Shown in pieces: positions 23,199-35,269 of a stretch of DNA of 64,000 nt (within the stretch, counting starts at the first letter, position 1; each line of letters begins with the position of its first letter). The stretch is taken from NCBI GenBank assembly GCA_963924555.1, contig OZ004593.1, forward strand, positions 1,178,001 through 1,242,000. The letters are read 5' to 3'. The notes under the pieces are model-generated. The model worked only from the letters and a program-made list of their open reading frames with translations, made no database searches and had not been told where the DNA came from. The DNA is from Crambe crambe (taxonomy: Eukaryota; Porifera; Demospongiae; Poecilosclerida; Crambeidae). Both the position numbers and the translations under genes were made by a program.

Positions 23199-23959
23199 TA
23201 ACTAACTAGAGTCTAGACATAATACACTATCCACACAAAAAAAGTGGACATAATAACTAGGTTCTAGCTACAGATAGTTCCGCTGAGGATCATTGTAGCT
23301 ATGAATGGATCATGCTTGCATGTTCATCTAAACCTAAGGGTATAGATGCTATTTAGCTATGAATGGATCATGCTTGCATGTTCATCTAAACCTAAGGGTA
23401 TAGATGCTATTATATTGGATATGCAAGCATTATATTGCCCAGGGAAGTTGTAAATAAAAAGAATCAGCTATACATGCCATCATAACTACACAGACGTGCA
23501 ACATTTTTTGTAGCACTGCAAGATTATCTTTACAGTGTAGGTGGGGACAAGTATATACATTATAGCTATTGCCAACACATGCAGGAAGTGTGTGCTCGGC
23601 TGGCTACTGACTCTGATCTGCAGCACTGTGGATATGGCCATTCAGTAAGTGTTGTTGTTAGCTACCTCAGTCCATTGTGCATACATGCATGTTTCAACAA
23701 TGTTCATACTATAGTATTTAATAGCTAGTTATATGCACAATGCATTCCTGGATGTGCACGTAGTACTAAGTAGCTTCATGGCTCTGTTTGACCATCAGGG
23801 ATCAAGTAGCTAGCTAATGAAGAAGCAGAAGCAGAGACTATATAGCAGATGGTGATTATATATATTTATTGGTGGGAGTAATAGCAAGTGATACACCTCC
23901 ATATTATATGAATAATAGCTAGTATATGTAGCTAGCTTGGTGTAGCAGATCTTGAGTCT
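23199..23959. other. Intergenic between transposon and P450 gene 6
   Basis: AT-rich DNA with no gene. It contains a perfect two-copy tandem repeat of 58 bp at 23296-23411 (unit begins tagctatgaatggatcatgc) and further tagcta words toward the P450 gene 6 stop codon. Confidence 0.6.
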
Positions 23960-26513
23960 TTATTTTATATTAACAAATGCCAGGTCCATTTGCCTTGCTG
24001 GTCCATAAAATAACTTGGCCACAAATTCAATTGGTTCATCTTCACGATACTCGATCTTGAAGTTCCTCATCAACTGGGCAAGCAAAATATGCATCTCCAA
24101 CTCAGCTACCCTGCGACCTATCACAAGGTAAATAGGACCCCTCATCATTAATTTTAATCAGCCATCCTCTATTACACTATTTTGCTGCATTACCAACACA
24201 TGACCTTCGGCCAAAACCAAATGGTAAGGAGGTGAAGGAATTCTGGACCTCCTTGCTGTCTCTACTCCACCTCTCAGGCTTGAACTTTGTAGGTTCAGGG
24301 AAAAACTCAGGGAGCCGTCCAGGAACAATGGTTGGCATCATTACATATGTCTGCACAAAAATAGGTAGTTGGTGATGAAATAGTATGTAATGTTGTGCAT
24401 CATCCTATCATAATATTATTACAGTGAACTCCCTCCAATCAGGACCCCTGAAATGAGGCCACCCCTGCACTTCTAAAAGTCCCCATCATATATAATCCAC
24501 CCCTGAAATACATAAGGCCACCCCTCTGATCAGGATAATTCTGTTGGCCCCAAAGGTGGCTGGATTAGAGGGAGTCCACTGTATTCATCCTGTTTGTTAT
24601 AGCTGTGAATATTGAGTCATTCTGGTGAGGCAGACAGCCTCGCTATAAGTAACTGAATTTATTCAATAGTCTAAGAGAGGTCATCCTCTCAATATTGCAT
24701 GAGTACAGCTAACAGTCATTTTTTCCATTCTTTCTAGCTAGAGCCACCAAAACATCTGTTCTACTTACTCCAGCTGGAATGTGGTATCCTGAAAGCACTG
24801 TATCTTCTTTTAAGAGACGAGCATTATTAGGGACAATTGGATACATTCTTGATGTCTCCTTGATGCAGTCCCTGAGGTAATGCATTTCCTGTATGTGTTG
24901 GGGAGTGACTATTTCATCATCTCCCACAACTCTCTGGACTTCCTCCTTCAGCTTGTCTTGCACGTCAGGATTGTTGGCGAGACAATACAGACAAGCAGCC
25001 ATGGTAACACTCGTCTAAAATTAAAATTTTAATCATTATTATCAGCATAATCATTTAAATAGAGCTTACTGTGTCAACTCCAGCAGATAACAGGTCTATA
25101 GCATTAACTGCAATTTCTTCTACTCTCACAGTGCCAGAATAAATCATATAAGTAAGAAAGTCCATGCCCAACTCTGCATCAGCTTTCTCTGACACATTCA
25201 ATTTGCCTGCCTCTTCTATTTCTTTGATCTTTTCGTTGATTTGTCCACTGGCGTAAGTGTATAAATCATCAAAGGAACTAACGAGAGTCTTCCAGTTCTT
25301 GGTGCGCCATAACTTGTGAAGTGGGAGTCCAAAGACCACTTTGGAATTGGCATCAAAGAATGTGTGAATACTGTCCACAAAGTGCTTGCATTCGGGAGGC
25401 ATTTCATCTCCCAAACATCCTAGCCTCTTTCCATAGATGAAGAATGAAACAGCTATATAAATATAGATTTGCCATATTTAGATTTAATAGCTAGCTATAC
25501 TGCATGGGGTAATAAATCATTCTTACATTCTAGAGACCACTTGTTAAGTGAAAAGACCACGTCTGATAACAGGTTATCCTCATTCCTCTTCCTTCGTATG
25601 AGTTTCATAAAGTCAAATGCCACTTCATTGAACGGCCTGTAATATTCTGCCATCTTACGAGGCATCATGATGAACTTGGAGATGGGCATTCGCTGGTCAT
25701 GCCATGCTTTATCATTCCTAAAGAAAAAATGAAACAAGTAGCACCTCTCCCTCACTGTTGGTTGGCTAATACATCTCAACTCCTTAGCTAATCATTACAG
25801 CTTTAAGTCCATAATTTACACAAAGTACTAGCTATGGTGGGATGGCAACAAGTGTCGTTTACAGAAAGTTGTCTTTTATTCAGAGTGTCCAGCATTATTT
25901 GATCACTGTACAACTATCAAAACACATTCCCACTATAATATGCATTGGCTACTTACTCTAGAAACATTCCATAAGGAACTTTAAGTTCATCTCGCACTTG
26001 TTTTAGCTCATTAAAAGGAAGTCTCGTGGGGTATTCTTGATCTCCCAAGCGATAAACTTTCTCCACATCCTTGGGATCAATCACAAATAGCATCTCGGGC
26101 AAGCCAGGAACTCCGGTCATCTTGAATATATTCCCTACTTCATGCACCATCTTCTCTGTGTACTCTGGGAGCCTGGAAGGATCTTTCATCACTTCAAGAT
26201 TCAACCCCATAAATGTTTTAGTCTTAGGAATTTCACTATAAGGACGTAAAGGAGGTTCTTGATCTACTTCCTTCTGGATGGAAGAAGCTCCTTGAGATTT
26301 GGCAGTAGGAGTGGAAGAGTGAGGCCAGGCTATGTGAGGGGAGGTAGAGAGTGCCTTGGTGGTAGATGATTGTTGAATGACTCTGTAAGAAGGTGTAGCA
26401 ACTGCATTCTTAGTTGCTGGTCTCAGCAGAGATGGGATGTTGGAGAAACTCCTCTGTAATGAAGTTAACAGCCCCCTTTTGCGAGCTAAAGAGCTCAAAC
26501 GATAAGTAGCCAT
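23960..26513 (-). CDS. P450 gene 6, mitochondrial-clan cytochrome P450
   Basis: Intact on the minus strand: exons 26513-25957, 25717-25527, 25452-25070, 25014-24769, 24350-24194 and 24117-23960, total 1692 bases, 563 residues. Presequence and motifs are as in gene 5: I-helix AGVDT, K-helix KETSR in a fused exon 4/5, PERW, heme motif [18 protein letters not shown] terminus DLAFVNIK. Exon 1 is identical in encoded protein to exon 1 of gene 7, while exons 2-6 differ by scattered substitutions. This shows that the duplication breakpoint lies in exon 2 (see 25636-32779). A pogo-like MITE lies in the last but one intron (24422-24581) without the nested hAT element found in genes 7 and 8. Substrate unknown. 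Confidence 0.92.
24422..24581. mobile_element. Pogo-like MITE in P450 gene 6 intron
   Basis: A 160-bp element with ends cagtgaactccctccaatca and ggattagagggagtccactg, flanked by TA on both sides. The orthologous position in genes 7 and 8 carries the same element interrupted by a hAT-like insert, so gene 6 preserves the empty site (ggccccaaaggtggctgg). Confidence 0.8.
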
Positions 26514-27087
26514 CGTAATTAGCTAGTATCGTCACGTCGGTAGCTTTGTAGCCGTAATACTGCTGTTTTTAACACTTGTTAGAGGAATTTTAAATAGCTA
26601 ACATTTACGTAATTAGACTTCGAGCTTCTTTTATGGTACCTGTGGTTTCCTGTGTTGTCTAGGCCAGACTAAATTAATAATTAGCCATTAGCATATTGAT
26701 ACTATCTACAGTGAGCACTGGTGACCAAGCTTTAAAGGTGTAGCTAACCTCATTCCAATGCAAGCTAGCCTCCAACCATACTGATTTATCAGTATTTTTA
26801 CTGAAATTTGACCAAAAATATAGCTATAGCGACTGAAGAATTTTCAAAAAAATACTGAAATTTAGGCAAATTCACTATACACATTTCATATTGGTATTAC
26901 TTAAAAATGGCTGGTAATAATACTGAAAATGAGACAATTCATACTGAAATCAAGACTGGCAGATGGTGATTATACTTATTGGTGGGAGAGTATCAATTTG
27001 TAGCAAATGATGCACCTCGATATGCATAATGCTATGTTTAAAAAAATATTTTTGACAATAATTCAATGGCTAGCTAGTTGGAGTCTT
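26514..27087. other. Intergenic between P450 genes 6 and 7
   Basis: This spacer is repeated unchanged at 30008-30581. It holds the conserved upstream block (26526-26557), then a stretch at about 26585-26660 similar to 17440-17530 upstream of gene 5, then AT-rich DNA with actgaaa words. No gene is seen. Confidence 0.6.
26526..26557 (-). promoter_or_regulatory. Conserved upstream block of P450 gene 6
   Basis: Same 32-bp block as at 17317-17348, about 13 bp before the ATG. Because genes 5 and 6 are older duplicates, the match is more telling here than in the identical gene 7 copy. Confidence 0.5.
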
Positions 27088-30007
27088 TTATTTTACATTA
27101 ACAAATGCCAGGTCCATTTGCCTTGCTGGTCCATACAATAACTTGGCCACAAATTCAATTGGTTCATCTTCACGATACTCGATCTTGAAGTTCCTCATCA
27201 ACTGGGCAAGCAAAACATGCATCTCCAACTCAGCCACCCTGCGACCTATCACAAGAAGAAACTGATTAAGGTAAGTAGAAAAAGGAGGGACCCCTCATTA
27301 ATCAGCCATCCTCTATTACACTATTTTCCTGCCTTACCAACACATGACCTTCGGCCAAAACCAAATGGTAAGGAGGTGAAGGAACTCTGGACCTCCTTGC
27401 TGTCTCTACTCCACCTCTCAGGCTTGAACTTTGTAGGCTCAGGGAAAAACTCAGGGAGCCGTCCAGGAACAATGGTTGGCATCATTACATATGTCTGCAC
27501 AAAAATAGGTAGTTGGTGATGAAATAATTATTATGTAACTTTGTGCATCATCCTATCATAATATTACAGTGAACTCCCTCCAATCAGGACCCCTGAAATG
27601 AGGCCACCCCTGCACTTCTAAAAGTCCCCATCATATATAATCCACCCATGAAATAAGGCCACCCCTCTGATCAGGATAATTCTGCTGGCCCCAAAGGTAG
27701 GGAGGTGCACATTCTGCTGGCATTTCTTTTGGCATAATAGGCATCTTTTTAATGCTCATTATGCCTGGCATAATAGGCATAACTACATCATACTTGCATC
27801 ATGTGATCAAGCACATGGCCACTTTACATTCATTTTCATATCGGCAAGAGAATTCTCCGGAAGATTATATTGAAGCTTGTGTTTTATTACAATAGAATGA
27901 TGAGAATACTAGCATAATTGAAGCATAATAGGTAGCTCAAGTGAGCAGAATAGATTACAGTTGTTAGCATAATTAGGTATCAAGCTTGGAATTAGAGCAG
28001 AGCATAATAGGTAAAAATATTGGCAGAATGTGCACCTCCCTACCCAAAGGTGGCTGGATTAGAGGAAGTCCAGTGTATATTCATCCTGTTTGTGTGTTAT
28101 TTATAGCTGTGAATATTGAAACATTCTGGTGAGGCAGACAGCCTCGCTATAAGTACCTGTAGTCTAAGAGAGGTCATCCTCTCAATATTGAGTACAGCTA
28201 ACAGTCATTTTTTTCATTCTTTCTAGCTAGAGCCACCAAAACATCTGTTCTACTTACTCCAGCTGGAATGTGGTATCCTGAAAGCACTGTATCTTCTTTT
28301 AAGAGACGAGCATTATTAGGGGCAATTGGATACATTCTTGATGTCTCCTTGATGCAGTCCCTGAGGTAATGCATTTCCTGTATGTGTTGGGGAGTGACTA
28401 TTTCATCATCTCCCACAACTCTCTGGACTTCCTCCTTCAGCTTGTCTTGCACGTCAGGATTGTTGGCGAGACAATACAGACAAGCAGCCATGGTAGCACT
28501 TGTCTACAAATATGAATCAAAGTTGATTATCATTGGTAAAAAATAGACCTTACTGTGTCAACTCCAGCAAATAACAGGTCTATAGCATTAACTGCAATTT
28601 CTTCTACACTCATAGTGCCAGAATAAATCATATAAGTAAGAAAGTCCATGCCCAACTCTGCATCAGCTTTCTCTGACACATTCAATTTGCCTGCCTCTTC
28701 TATTTCTTTGATCTTTTCGTTGATTTGTCCACTGGCATAAGTGTATAAATCATCAAAGGAACTAACAAGAGTCTTCCAGTTCTTGGTGTGCCATAACTTG
28801 TGAAATGGGAGTCCAAAGAACACTTTGGAATTGGCATCAAAGAATCTGTGGATACTGTCCACAAAGTGCTTGCATTCGGGAGGCATTTCATCTCCCAAAC
28901 ATCCTATCCTCTTTCCATAGATGAAGAATGAAACAGCTATATAAATATAGATTTGCCATATTTAGATTTAATAGCTAACTATACTGTATTTCATTGCCTG
29001 GGGTAATAAATCATTCTTACATTCTAGAGACCACTTGTTAAGTGAAAAGACCACGTCTGATAACAGGTTATCCTCATTCCTCTTCCTTCGTATGAGTTTC
29101 ATAAAGTCAAATACCACTTCATTGAACGGCTTGTAATATTCTGCCATCTTACGAGGCATCATGATGAACTTGGAGATGGGCATTCGCTGGTCATGCCATG
29201 CTTTATCATTCCTAAAGAAAAAATGAAACAAGTAGCACCTCTCCCTCACTGTTGGTTGGCTAATACATCTCAACTCCTTAGCTAATCATTACAGCTTTAA
29301 GTCCATAATTTACACAAAGTACTAGCTATGGTGGGATGGCAACAAGTGTCGTTTACAGAAAGTTGTCTTTTATTCAGAGTGTCCAGCATTATTTGATCAC
29401 TGTACAACTATCAAAACACATTCCCACTATAATATGCATTGGCTACTTACTCTAGAAACATTCCATAAGGAACTTTAAGTTCATCTCGCACTTGTTTTAG
29501 CTCATTAAAAGGAAGTCTCGTGGGGTATTCTTGATCTCCCAAGCGATAAACTTTCTCCACATCCTTGGGATCAATCACAAATAGCATCTCGGGCAAGCCA
29601 GGAACTCCGGTCATCTTGAATATATTCCCTACTTCATGCACCATCTTCTCTGTGTACTCTGGGAGCCTGGAAGGATCTTTCATCACTTCAAGATTCAACC
29701 CCATAAATGTTTTAGTCTTAGGAATTTCACTATAAGGACGTAAAGGAGGTTCTTGATCTACTTCCTTCTGGATGGAAGAAGCTCCTTGAGATTTGGCAGT
29801 AGGAGTGGAAGAGTGAGGCCAGGCTATGTGAGGGGAGGTAGAGAGTGCCTTGGTGGTAGATGATTGTTGAATGACTCTGTAAGAAGGTGTAGCAACTGCA
29901 TTCTTAGTTGCTGGTCTCAGCAGAGATGGGATGTTGGAGAAACTCCTCTGTAATGAAGTTAACAGCCCCCTTTTGCGAGCTAAAGAGCTCAAACGATAAG
30001 TAGCCAT
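27088..30007 (-). CDS. P450 gene 7, mitochondrial-clan cytochrome P450 (chimeric duplicate)
   Basis: Intact: exons 30007-29451, 29211-29021, 28936-28554, 28503-28258, 27494-27338 and 27245-27088, 563 residues. All motifs are present ([31 protein letters not shown]). The first exon and upstream region equal those of gene 6; exons 2-6 and their introns equal those of gene 8. The gene is therefore a product of the 3494-bp tandem event. The fused exon 4/5 marks it as one of the minus-strand subfamily. It keeps the 32-bp promoter block at 30020-30051, so it may be expressed like gene 6 while carrying the gene 8 enzyme core. If the duplication is an assembly artefact this gene does not exist as a separate locus. 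Confidence 0.85.
27698..28042. mobile_element. hAT-like MITE nested in a pogo-like MITE (gene 7)
   Basis: A 345-bp element with ends tagggaggtgcacattctgc and its complement, flanked by the 8-bp direct repeat cccaaagg (27690-27697 and 28043-28050). Eight-base duplications are the hallmark of hAT elements. It sits inside the pogo-like MITE 27567-28075, and the interior is full of gcataat(ag) words. No transposase is encoded. Confidence 0.85.
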
Positions 30008-30019
30008 CGTAATTAGCTA

Positions 30020-30051
30020 GTATCGTCACGTCGGTAGCTTTGTAGCCGTAA
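30020..30051 (-). promoter_or_regulatory. Conserved upstream block of P450 gene 7
   Basis: Identical copy of the block upstream of gene 6, carried along by the tandem duplication. Confidence 0.45.
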
Positions 30052-30581
30052 TACTGCTGTTTTTAACACTTGTTAGAGGAATTTTAAATAGCTAACATTT
30101 ACGTAATTAGACTTCGAGCTTCTTTTATGGTACCTGTGGTTTCCTGTGTTGTCTAGGCCAGACTAAATTAATAATTAGCCATTAGCATATTGATACTATC
30201 TACAGTGAGCACTGGTGACCAAGCTTTAAAGGTGTAGCTAACCTCATTCCAATGCAAGCTAGCCTCCAACCATACTGATTTATCAGTATTTTTACTGAAA
30301 TTTGACCAAAAATATAGCTATAGCGACTGAAGAATTTTCAAAAAAATACTGAAATTTAGGCAAATTCACTATACACATTTCATATTGGTATTACTTAAAA
30401 ATGGCTGGTAATAATACTGAAAATGAGACAATTCATACTGAAATCAAGACTGGCAGATGGTGATTATACTTATTGGTGGGAGAGTATCAATTTGTAGCAA
30501 ATGATGCACCTCGATATGCATAATGCTATGTTTAAAAAAATATTTTTGACAATAATTCAATGGCTAGCTAGTTGGAGTCTT

Positions 30582-33502
30582 TTATTTTACATTAACAAAT
30601 GCCAGGTCCATTTGCCTTGCTGGTCCATACAATAACTTGGCCACAAATTCAATTGGTTCATCTTCACGATACTCGATCTTGAAGTTCCTCATCAACTGGG
30701 CAAGCAAAACATGCATCTCCAACTCAGCCACCCTGCGACCTATCACAAGAAGAAACTGATTAAGGTAAGTAGAAAAAGGAGGGACCCCTCATTAATCAGC
30801 CATCCTCTATTACACTATTTTCCTGCCTTACCAACACATGACCTTCGGCCAAAACCAAATGGTAAGGAGGTGAAGGAACTCTGGACCTCCTTGCTGTCTC
30901 TACTCCACCTCTCAGGCTTGAACTTTGTAGGCTCAGGGAAAAACTCAGGGAGCCGTCCAGGAACAATGGTTGGCATCATTACATATGTCTGCACAAAAAT
31001 AGGTAGTTGGTGATGAAATAATTATTATGTAACTTTGTGCATCATCCTATCATAATATTACAGTGAACTCCCTCCAATCAGGACCCCTGAAATGAGGCCA
31101 CCCCTGCACTTCTAAAAGTCCCCATCATATATAATCCACCCATGAAATAAGGCCACCCCTCTGATCAGGATAATTCTGCTGGCCCCAAAGGTAGGGAGGT
31201 GCACATTCTGCTGGCATTTCTTTTGGCATAATAGGCATCTTTTTAATGCTCATTATGCCTGGCATAATAGGCATAACTACATCATACTTGCATCATGTGA
31301 TCAAGCACATGGCCACTTTACATTCATTTTCATATCGGCAAGAGAATTCTCCGGAAGATTATATTGAAGCTTGTGTTTTATTACAATAGAATGATGAGAA
31401 TACTAGCATAATTGAAGCATAATAGGTAGCTCAAGTGAGCAGAATAGATTACAGTTGTTAGCATAATTAGGTATCAAGCTTGGAATTAGAGCAGAGCATA
31501 ATAGGTAAAAATATTGGCAGAATGTGCACCTCCCTACCCAAAGGTGGCTGGATTAGAGGAAGTCCAGTGTATATTCATCCTGTTTGTGTGTTATTTATAG
31601 CTGTGAATATTGAAACATTCTGGTGAGGCAGACAGCCTCGCTATAAGTACCTGTAGTCTAAGAGAGGTCATCCTCTCAATATTGAGTACAGCTAACAGTC
31701 ATTTTTTTCATTCTTTCTAGCTAGAGCCACCAAAACATCTGTTCTACTTACTCCAGCTGGAATGTGGTATCCTGAAAGCACTGTATCTTCTTTTAAGAGA
31801 CGAGCATTATTAGGGGCAATTGGATACATTCTTGATGTCTCCTTGATGCAGTCCCTGAGGTAATGCATTTCCTGTATGTGTTGGGGAGTGACTATTTCAT
31901 CATCTCCCACAACTCTCTGGACTTCCTCCTTCAGCTTGTCTTGCACGTCAGGATTGTTGGCGAGACAATACAGACAAGCAGCCATGGTAGCACTTGTCTA
32001 CAAATATGAATCAAAGTTGATTATCATTGGTAAAAAATAGACCTTACTGTGTCAACTCCAGCAAATAACAGGTCTATAGCATTAACTGCAATTTCTTCTA
32101 CACTCATAGTGCCAGAATAAATCATATAAGTAAGAAAGTCCATGCCCAACTCTGCATCAGCTTTCTCTGACACATTCAATTTGCCTGCCTCTTCTATTTC
32201 TTTGATCTTTTCGTTGATTTGTCCACTGGCATAAGTGTATAAATCATCAAAGGAACTAACAAGAGTCTTCCAGTTCTTGGTGTGCCATAACTTGTGAAAT
32301 GGGAGTCCAAAGAACACTTTGGAATTGGCATCAAAGAATCTGTGGATACTGTCCACAAAGTGCTTGCATTCGGGAGGCATTTCATCTCCCAAACATCCTA
32401 TCCTCTTTCCATAGATGAAGAATGAAACAGCTATATAAATATAGATTTGCCATATTTAGATTTAATAGCTAACTATACTGTATTTCATTGCCTGGGGTAA
32501 TAAATCATTCTTACATTCTAGAGACCACTTGTTAAGTGAAAAGACCACGTCTGATAACAGGTTATCCTCATTCCTCTTCCTTCGTATGAGTTTCATAAAG
32601 TCAAATACCACTTCATTGAACGGCTTGTAATATTCTGCCATCTTACGAGGCATCATGATGAACTTGGAGATGGGCATTCGCTGGTCATGCCATGCTTTAT
32701 CATTCCTAAAGAAAAAATGAAACAAGTAGCACCTCTCCCTCACTGTTGGTTGGCTAATACATCTCAACTCCTTAGCTAACCATTACAGCTTTAAGTCCAT
32801 AATTTACACAAAGTACTAGCTATGGTGGGATGGCAACAAGTGTCATTTACAGAAAGTTGTCCTTTATTCAGAGTGTCCAGCATCATTTGATCACTGTACA
32901 ACTATCAAAACACATTCCCACTATAATAATAATTATGCATTGGCTACTTACTCTAGAAACATTCCATAAGGAACTTTAAGTTCATCTCGCACTTGTTTTA
33001 GCTCATTAAAAGGAAGTCTCGTGGGGTATTCTTGATCTCCCAAGCGATAAACTTTCTCCACATCCTTGGGATCAATCACAAATAGCATCTCGGGCAAGCC
33101 AGGAACTCCGGTCATCTTGAATATATTCCCTACTTCATGCACCATCTTCTCTGTGTACTCTGGGAGCCTGGAAGGATCTTTCATCACTTCAAGATTCAAC
33201 CCCATAAATGTTTTAGTCTTAGGGATTTCACTGTAAGGATGTATAGGAGGTTCTTGATCTACTTCCTTCTGGATGGAAGAAGCTCCTTGAGATTCAGTGG
33301 TGTGAGTGGAAGAGTGAGGCCAGGCTATGTGAGGGGAGGTAGAGAGTGCCTTGGTGGTGGATGATTGTTGAATCATGACTCTGTAAGAAGGTGCAGCAAC
33401 TGCATTCCTAGTTGCTGGTCTCAGCAGAGAGGAGAAACTCCTCTGCAGTGAAGTTAACAGCTCCCTTTTACGAGCTAAAGAGCTTAAACGATAAGTGGCC
33501 AT
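30582..33502 (-). CDS. P450 gene 8, mitochondrial-clan cytochrome P450
   Basis: Intact: exons 33502-32952, 32705-32515, 32430-32048, 31997-31752, 30988-30832 and 30739-30582, 561 residues. Exons 2-6 encode the same protein as gene 7, and the nucleotide sequence looks the same. Exon 1 is distinct: the presequence lacks the NIPS residues, has an extra Met before IQQSS, and shows other changes. Upstream DNA is unrelated to that of genes 5-7 and lacks the 32-bp block, so regulation may differ. Motifs: [31 protein letters not shown]. Family knowledge predicts a mitochondrial ferredoxin-dependent monooxygenase. Substrate unknown. Confidence 0.9.
31192..31536. mobile_element. hAT-like MITE, second copy (gene 8)
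   Basis: Same element and same cccaaagg duplications as at 27698-28042, displaced by 3494 bp. It is a copy by tandem duplication, not a second insertion. Confidence 0.85.
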
Positions 33503-35269
33503 AGTTCGTCCAGTGCAGTAGCTATTTGCTGCTTTATAATTTTTTTGTTGCTATAAATGTTGAACCACGCCTATCTATAATTTTTTCACCACGCCCCTAA
33601 TAAACATAACCACGCCCCAACCACACCCACATTAGTGGAATAGTGCATTTATTTTAGCTTGGTTAGCTGCTGAAGCATGCACAGCACTGACCCGCTGACC
33701 TTGCACATGCCCAGCAGACATTGCATTACATATTGCATGGACCCAACGGCAATGCAGTGTTCCCAGCATCACCTAATTGAGTGAGTTTAGCATGATTTCC
33801 TCAGGGATACAGTAACCCAATTATCTCTACAACTGCAAGCTTGCATAGTTTTAACATGTAGCTGGCTAGATAACTTGGACACAGTTGTGGTCGGATGTAG
33901 TCTCGCGCGCGCAGCCCCCTATTTTTTACAGGGGACTGCGCGCGTGAGACTAGATAGGTCGGATGCATGATCAAAGATGCAATAGCATAATATAGGCCAC
34001 ACCCCCTTACATGTCATGTGATACCTCGTGCACATACGTACGTAGGTAGCTAGCTATCCAGCTCGCCCCCTAGGTCCTGTTAGGTAATTCTCTGCTTTTG
34101 GAAGTTAGATTTTCTATTTCAGTTACACTGTACTATAATAGGTAAGTCAAATTCAACTTAGAGTACTCAGCGGAGCGTAGTTAAGATAAATGATTTTGAT
34201 AATAGCTTGTCATAATTATAGACTATTGTCATGGCCAATGGTTATTATAACCGCTACTGCCCAGGTACACTGAGGTGGCATTTGAGTATATAGAGTGAGT
34301 GAGGTGTTTGAATATGCAAAGTATTATTTAATACAAGCTAATGAATTGAGGTTGGTAGACATGTTCTGCACAACAATTAGAACTAGAATGAACAATACAA
34401 GGGAACAGAGTGACTACAAAGAAGTGGACTTATTTGTTTAATGATTGCATGACCATGAGTACATATGCAAGTGGTTCCTTCGAGTATAGAGTTTTTTTCA
34501 TTTGATGTCACAGGTCATGTGTGACCAATTTACGCTGCCTCCTGGTGTACAGCTGATATAGCAGCTCTGTACAGAAGCGGTAAACAAATGCTCTAGTTCT
34601 TGTCACGCTAGGAGTGGCTTTTCGTCCCAAGGATATATCTTTATAAGCAACTAGCTGAATGAATTATAACTTCTGCTGCAGGTATAGCCGATTTCACTAT
34701 ACAACTGCCTATTCGCTTGTACACCAATATTTTCCGTATACTCTTAAACAATCTGTATAACTTCTGTCTGACTTCCGTGCACGTCTGTAGAGATCACATG
34801 ATGAAAAATCTCTATAGCTGGTTGGATCGTGGAGAATTTGTGTAGTAATCAATGGAACTATTTTAATAGAGTTGAATGTCGACTTGTTTTGATAATTTGC
34901 CTATCAGAAATCTTTTATCAGCATAATAAAGCAGAAATTTTCGGGGAAACTGTCGGTGCATGTGATACACTGTGTTACCTACTCAAGTTTAACAATAGGT
35001 TTATATGTGGGTGCTGGAATTGTTAGTTACTAAGACATAGCCTTAACGGTAGAGTAGTATAATATACTACTCTACCTGCTATAATAGGGAACTTCTTTTT
35101 ACTTTGAGTAAACAATAAGTAAGTGATGGTTCTAAGAGCTGTGTAACTGCTCACCAGAACTAGCTCCATGTGTATTGAAATGAGATCATTACCACATTTC
35201 TAAATAAAGCCCCCATAGTTATCATCATGGTCGATATTACATTATCATTCATTTCTGTAGGAGATAAAG
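33503..35269. other. Gene-poor spacer between P450 gene 8 and SLC35F6
   Basis: About 1.8 kb without a recognisable gene. It holds ccacgccc-type repeats near 33565-33630, a hairpin element at 33899-33951, tagctagc words and a short palindrome near 35049-35075 (tagagtagtataatatactac). Possible non-coding 5' exons of SLC35F6 (a donor-like ggtaag near 34140) cannot be confirmed. Short open frames here show no homology. Confidence 0.5.
33899..33951. mobile_element. Tiny hairpin MITE
   Basis: Two 22-base arms (agtctcgcgcgcgcagcccc... and its near complement ending gcgcgcgtgagact) surround an AT loop of 9 bases. The direct repeat ggtcggatg lies on both sides (33889-33897 and 33957-33965), consistent with a 9-bp target duplication. 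CpG-dense arms stand out from the AT-rich surroundings. Confidence 0.7.

Larger units (their letters stand above)
25636..32779. repeat. 3494-bp tandem duplication through P450 genes 6-8
   Basis: Bases 25636-29285 recur at 29130-32779 with no difference that I could see, including introns and MITEs. The array is about 2.04 units of 3494 bp. The left limit is a c/t difference at 25635 against 29129 (exon 2); the right limit is t at 29286 against c at 32780 (intron 1). The event made gene 7 from exon 1 of a gene-6 type and exons 2-6 of a gene-8 type. It is either very recent or an assembly duplication of two haplotypes. Confidence 0.88.

Noticed and set aside
25216-25407. Sixty-three-residue frames antisense or shifted within P450 exon 3 (also at 28700 and 32194)
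   Set aside because: Shadow frames of the conserved exon; their repetition reflects the gene duplication.
34829-35026. Small plus-strand frame upstream of SLC35F6
   Set aside because: No homology, no splice context and AT-driven composition; treated as chance.
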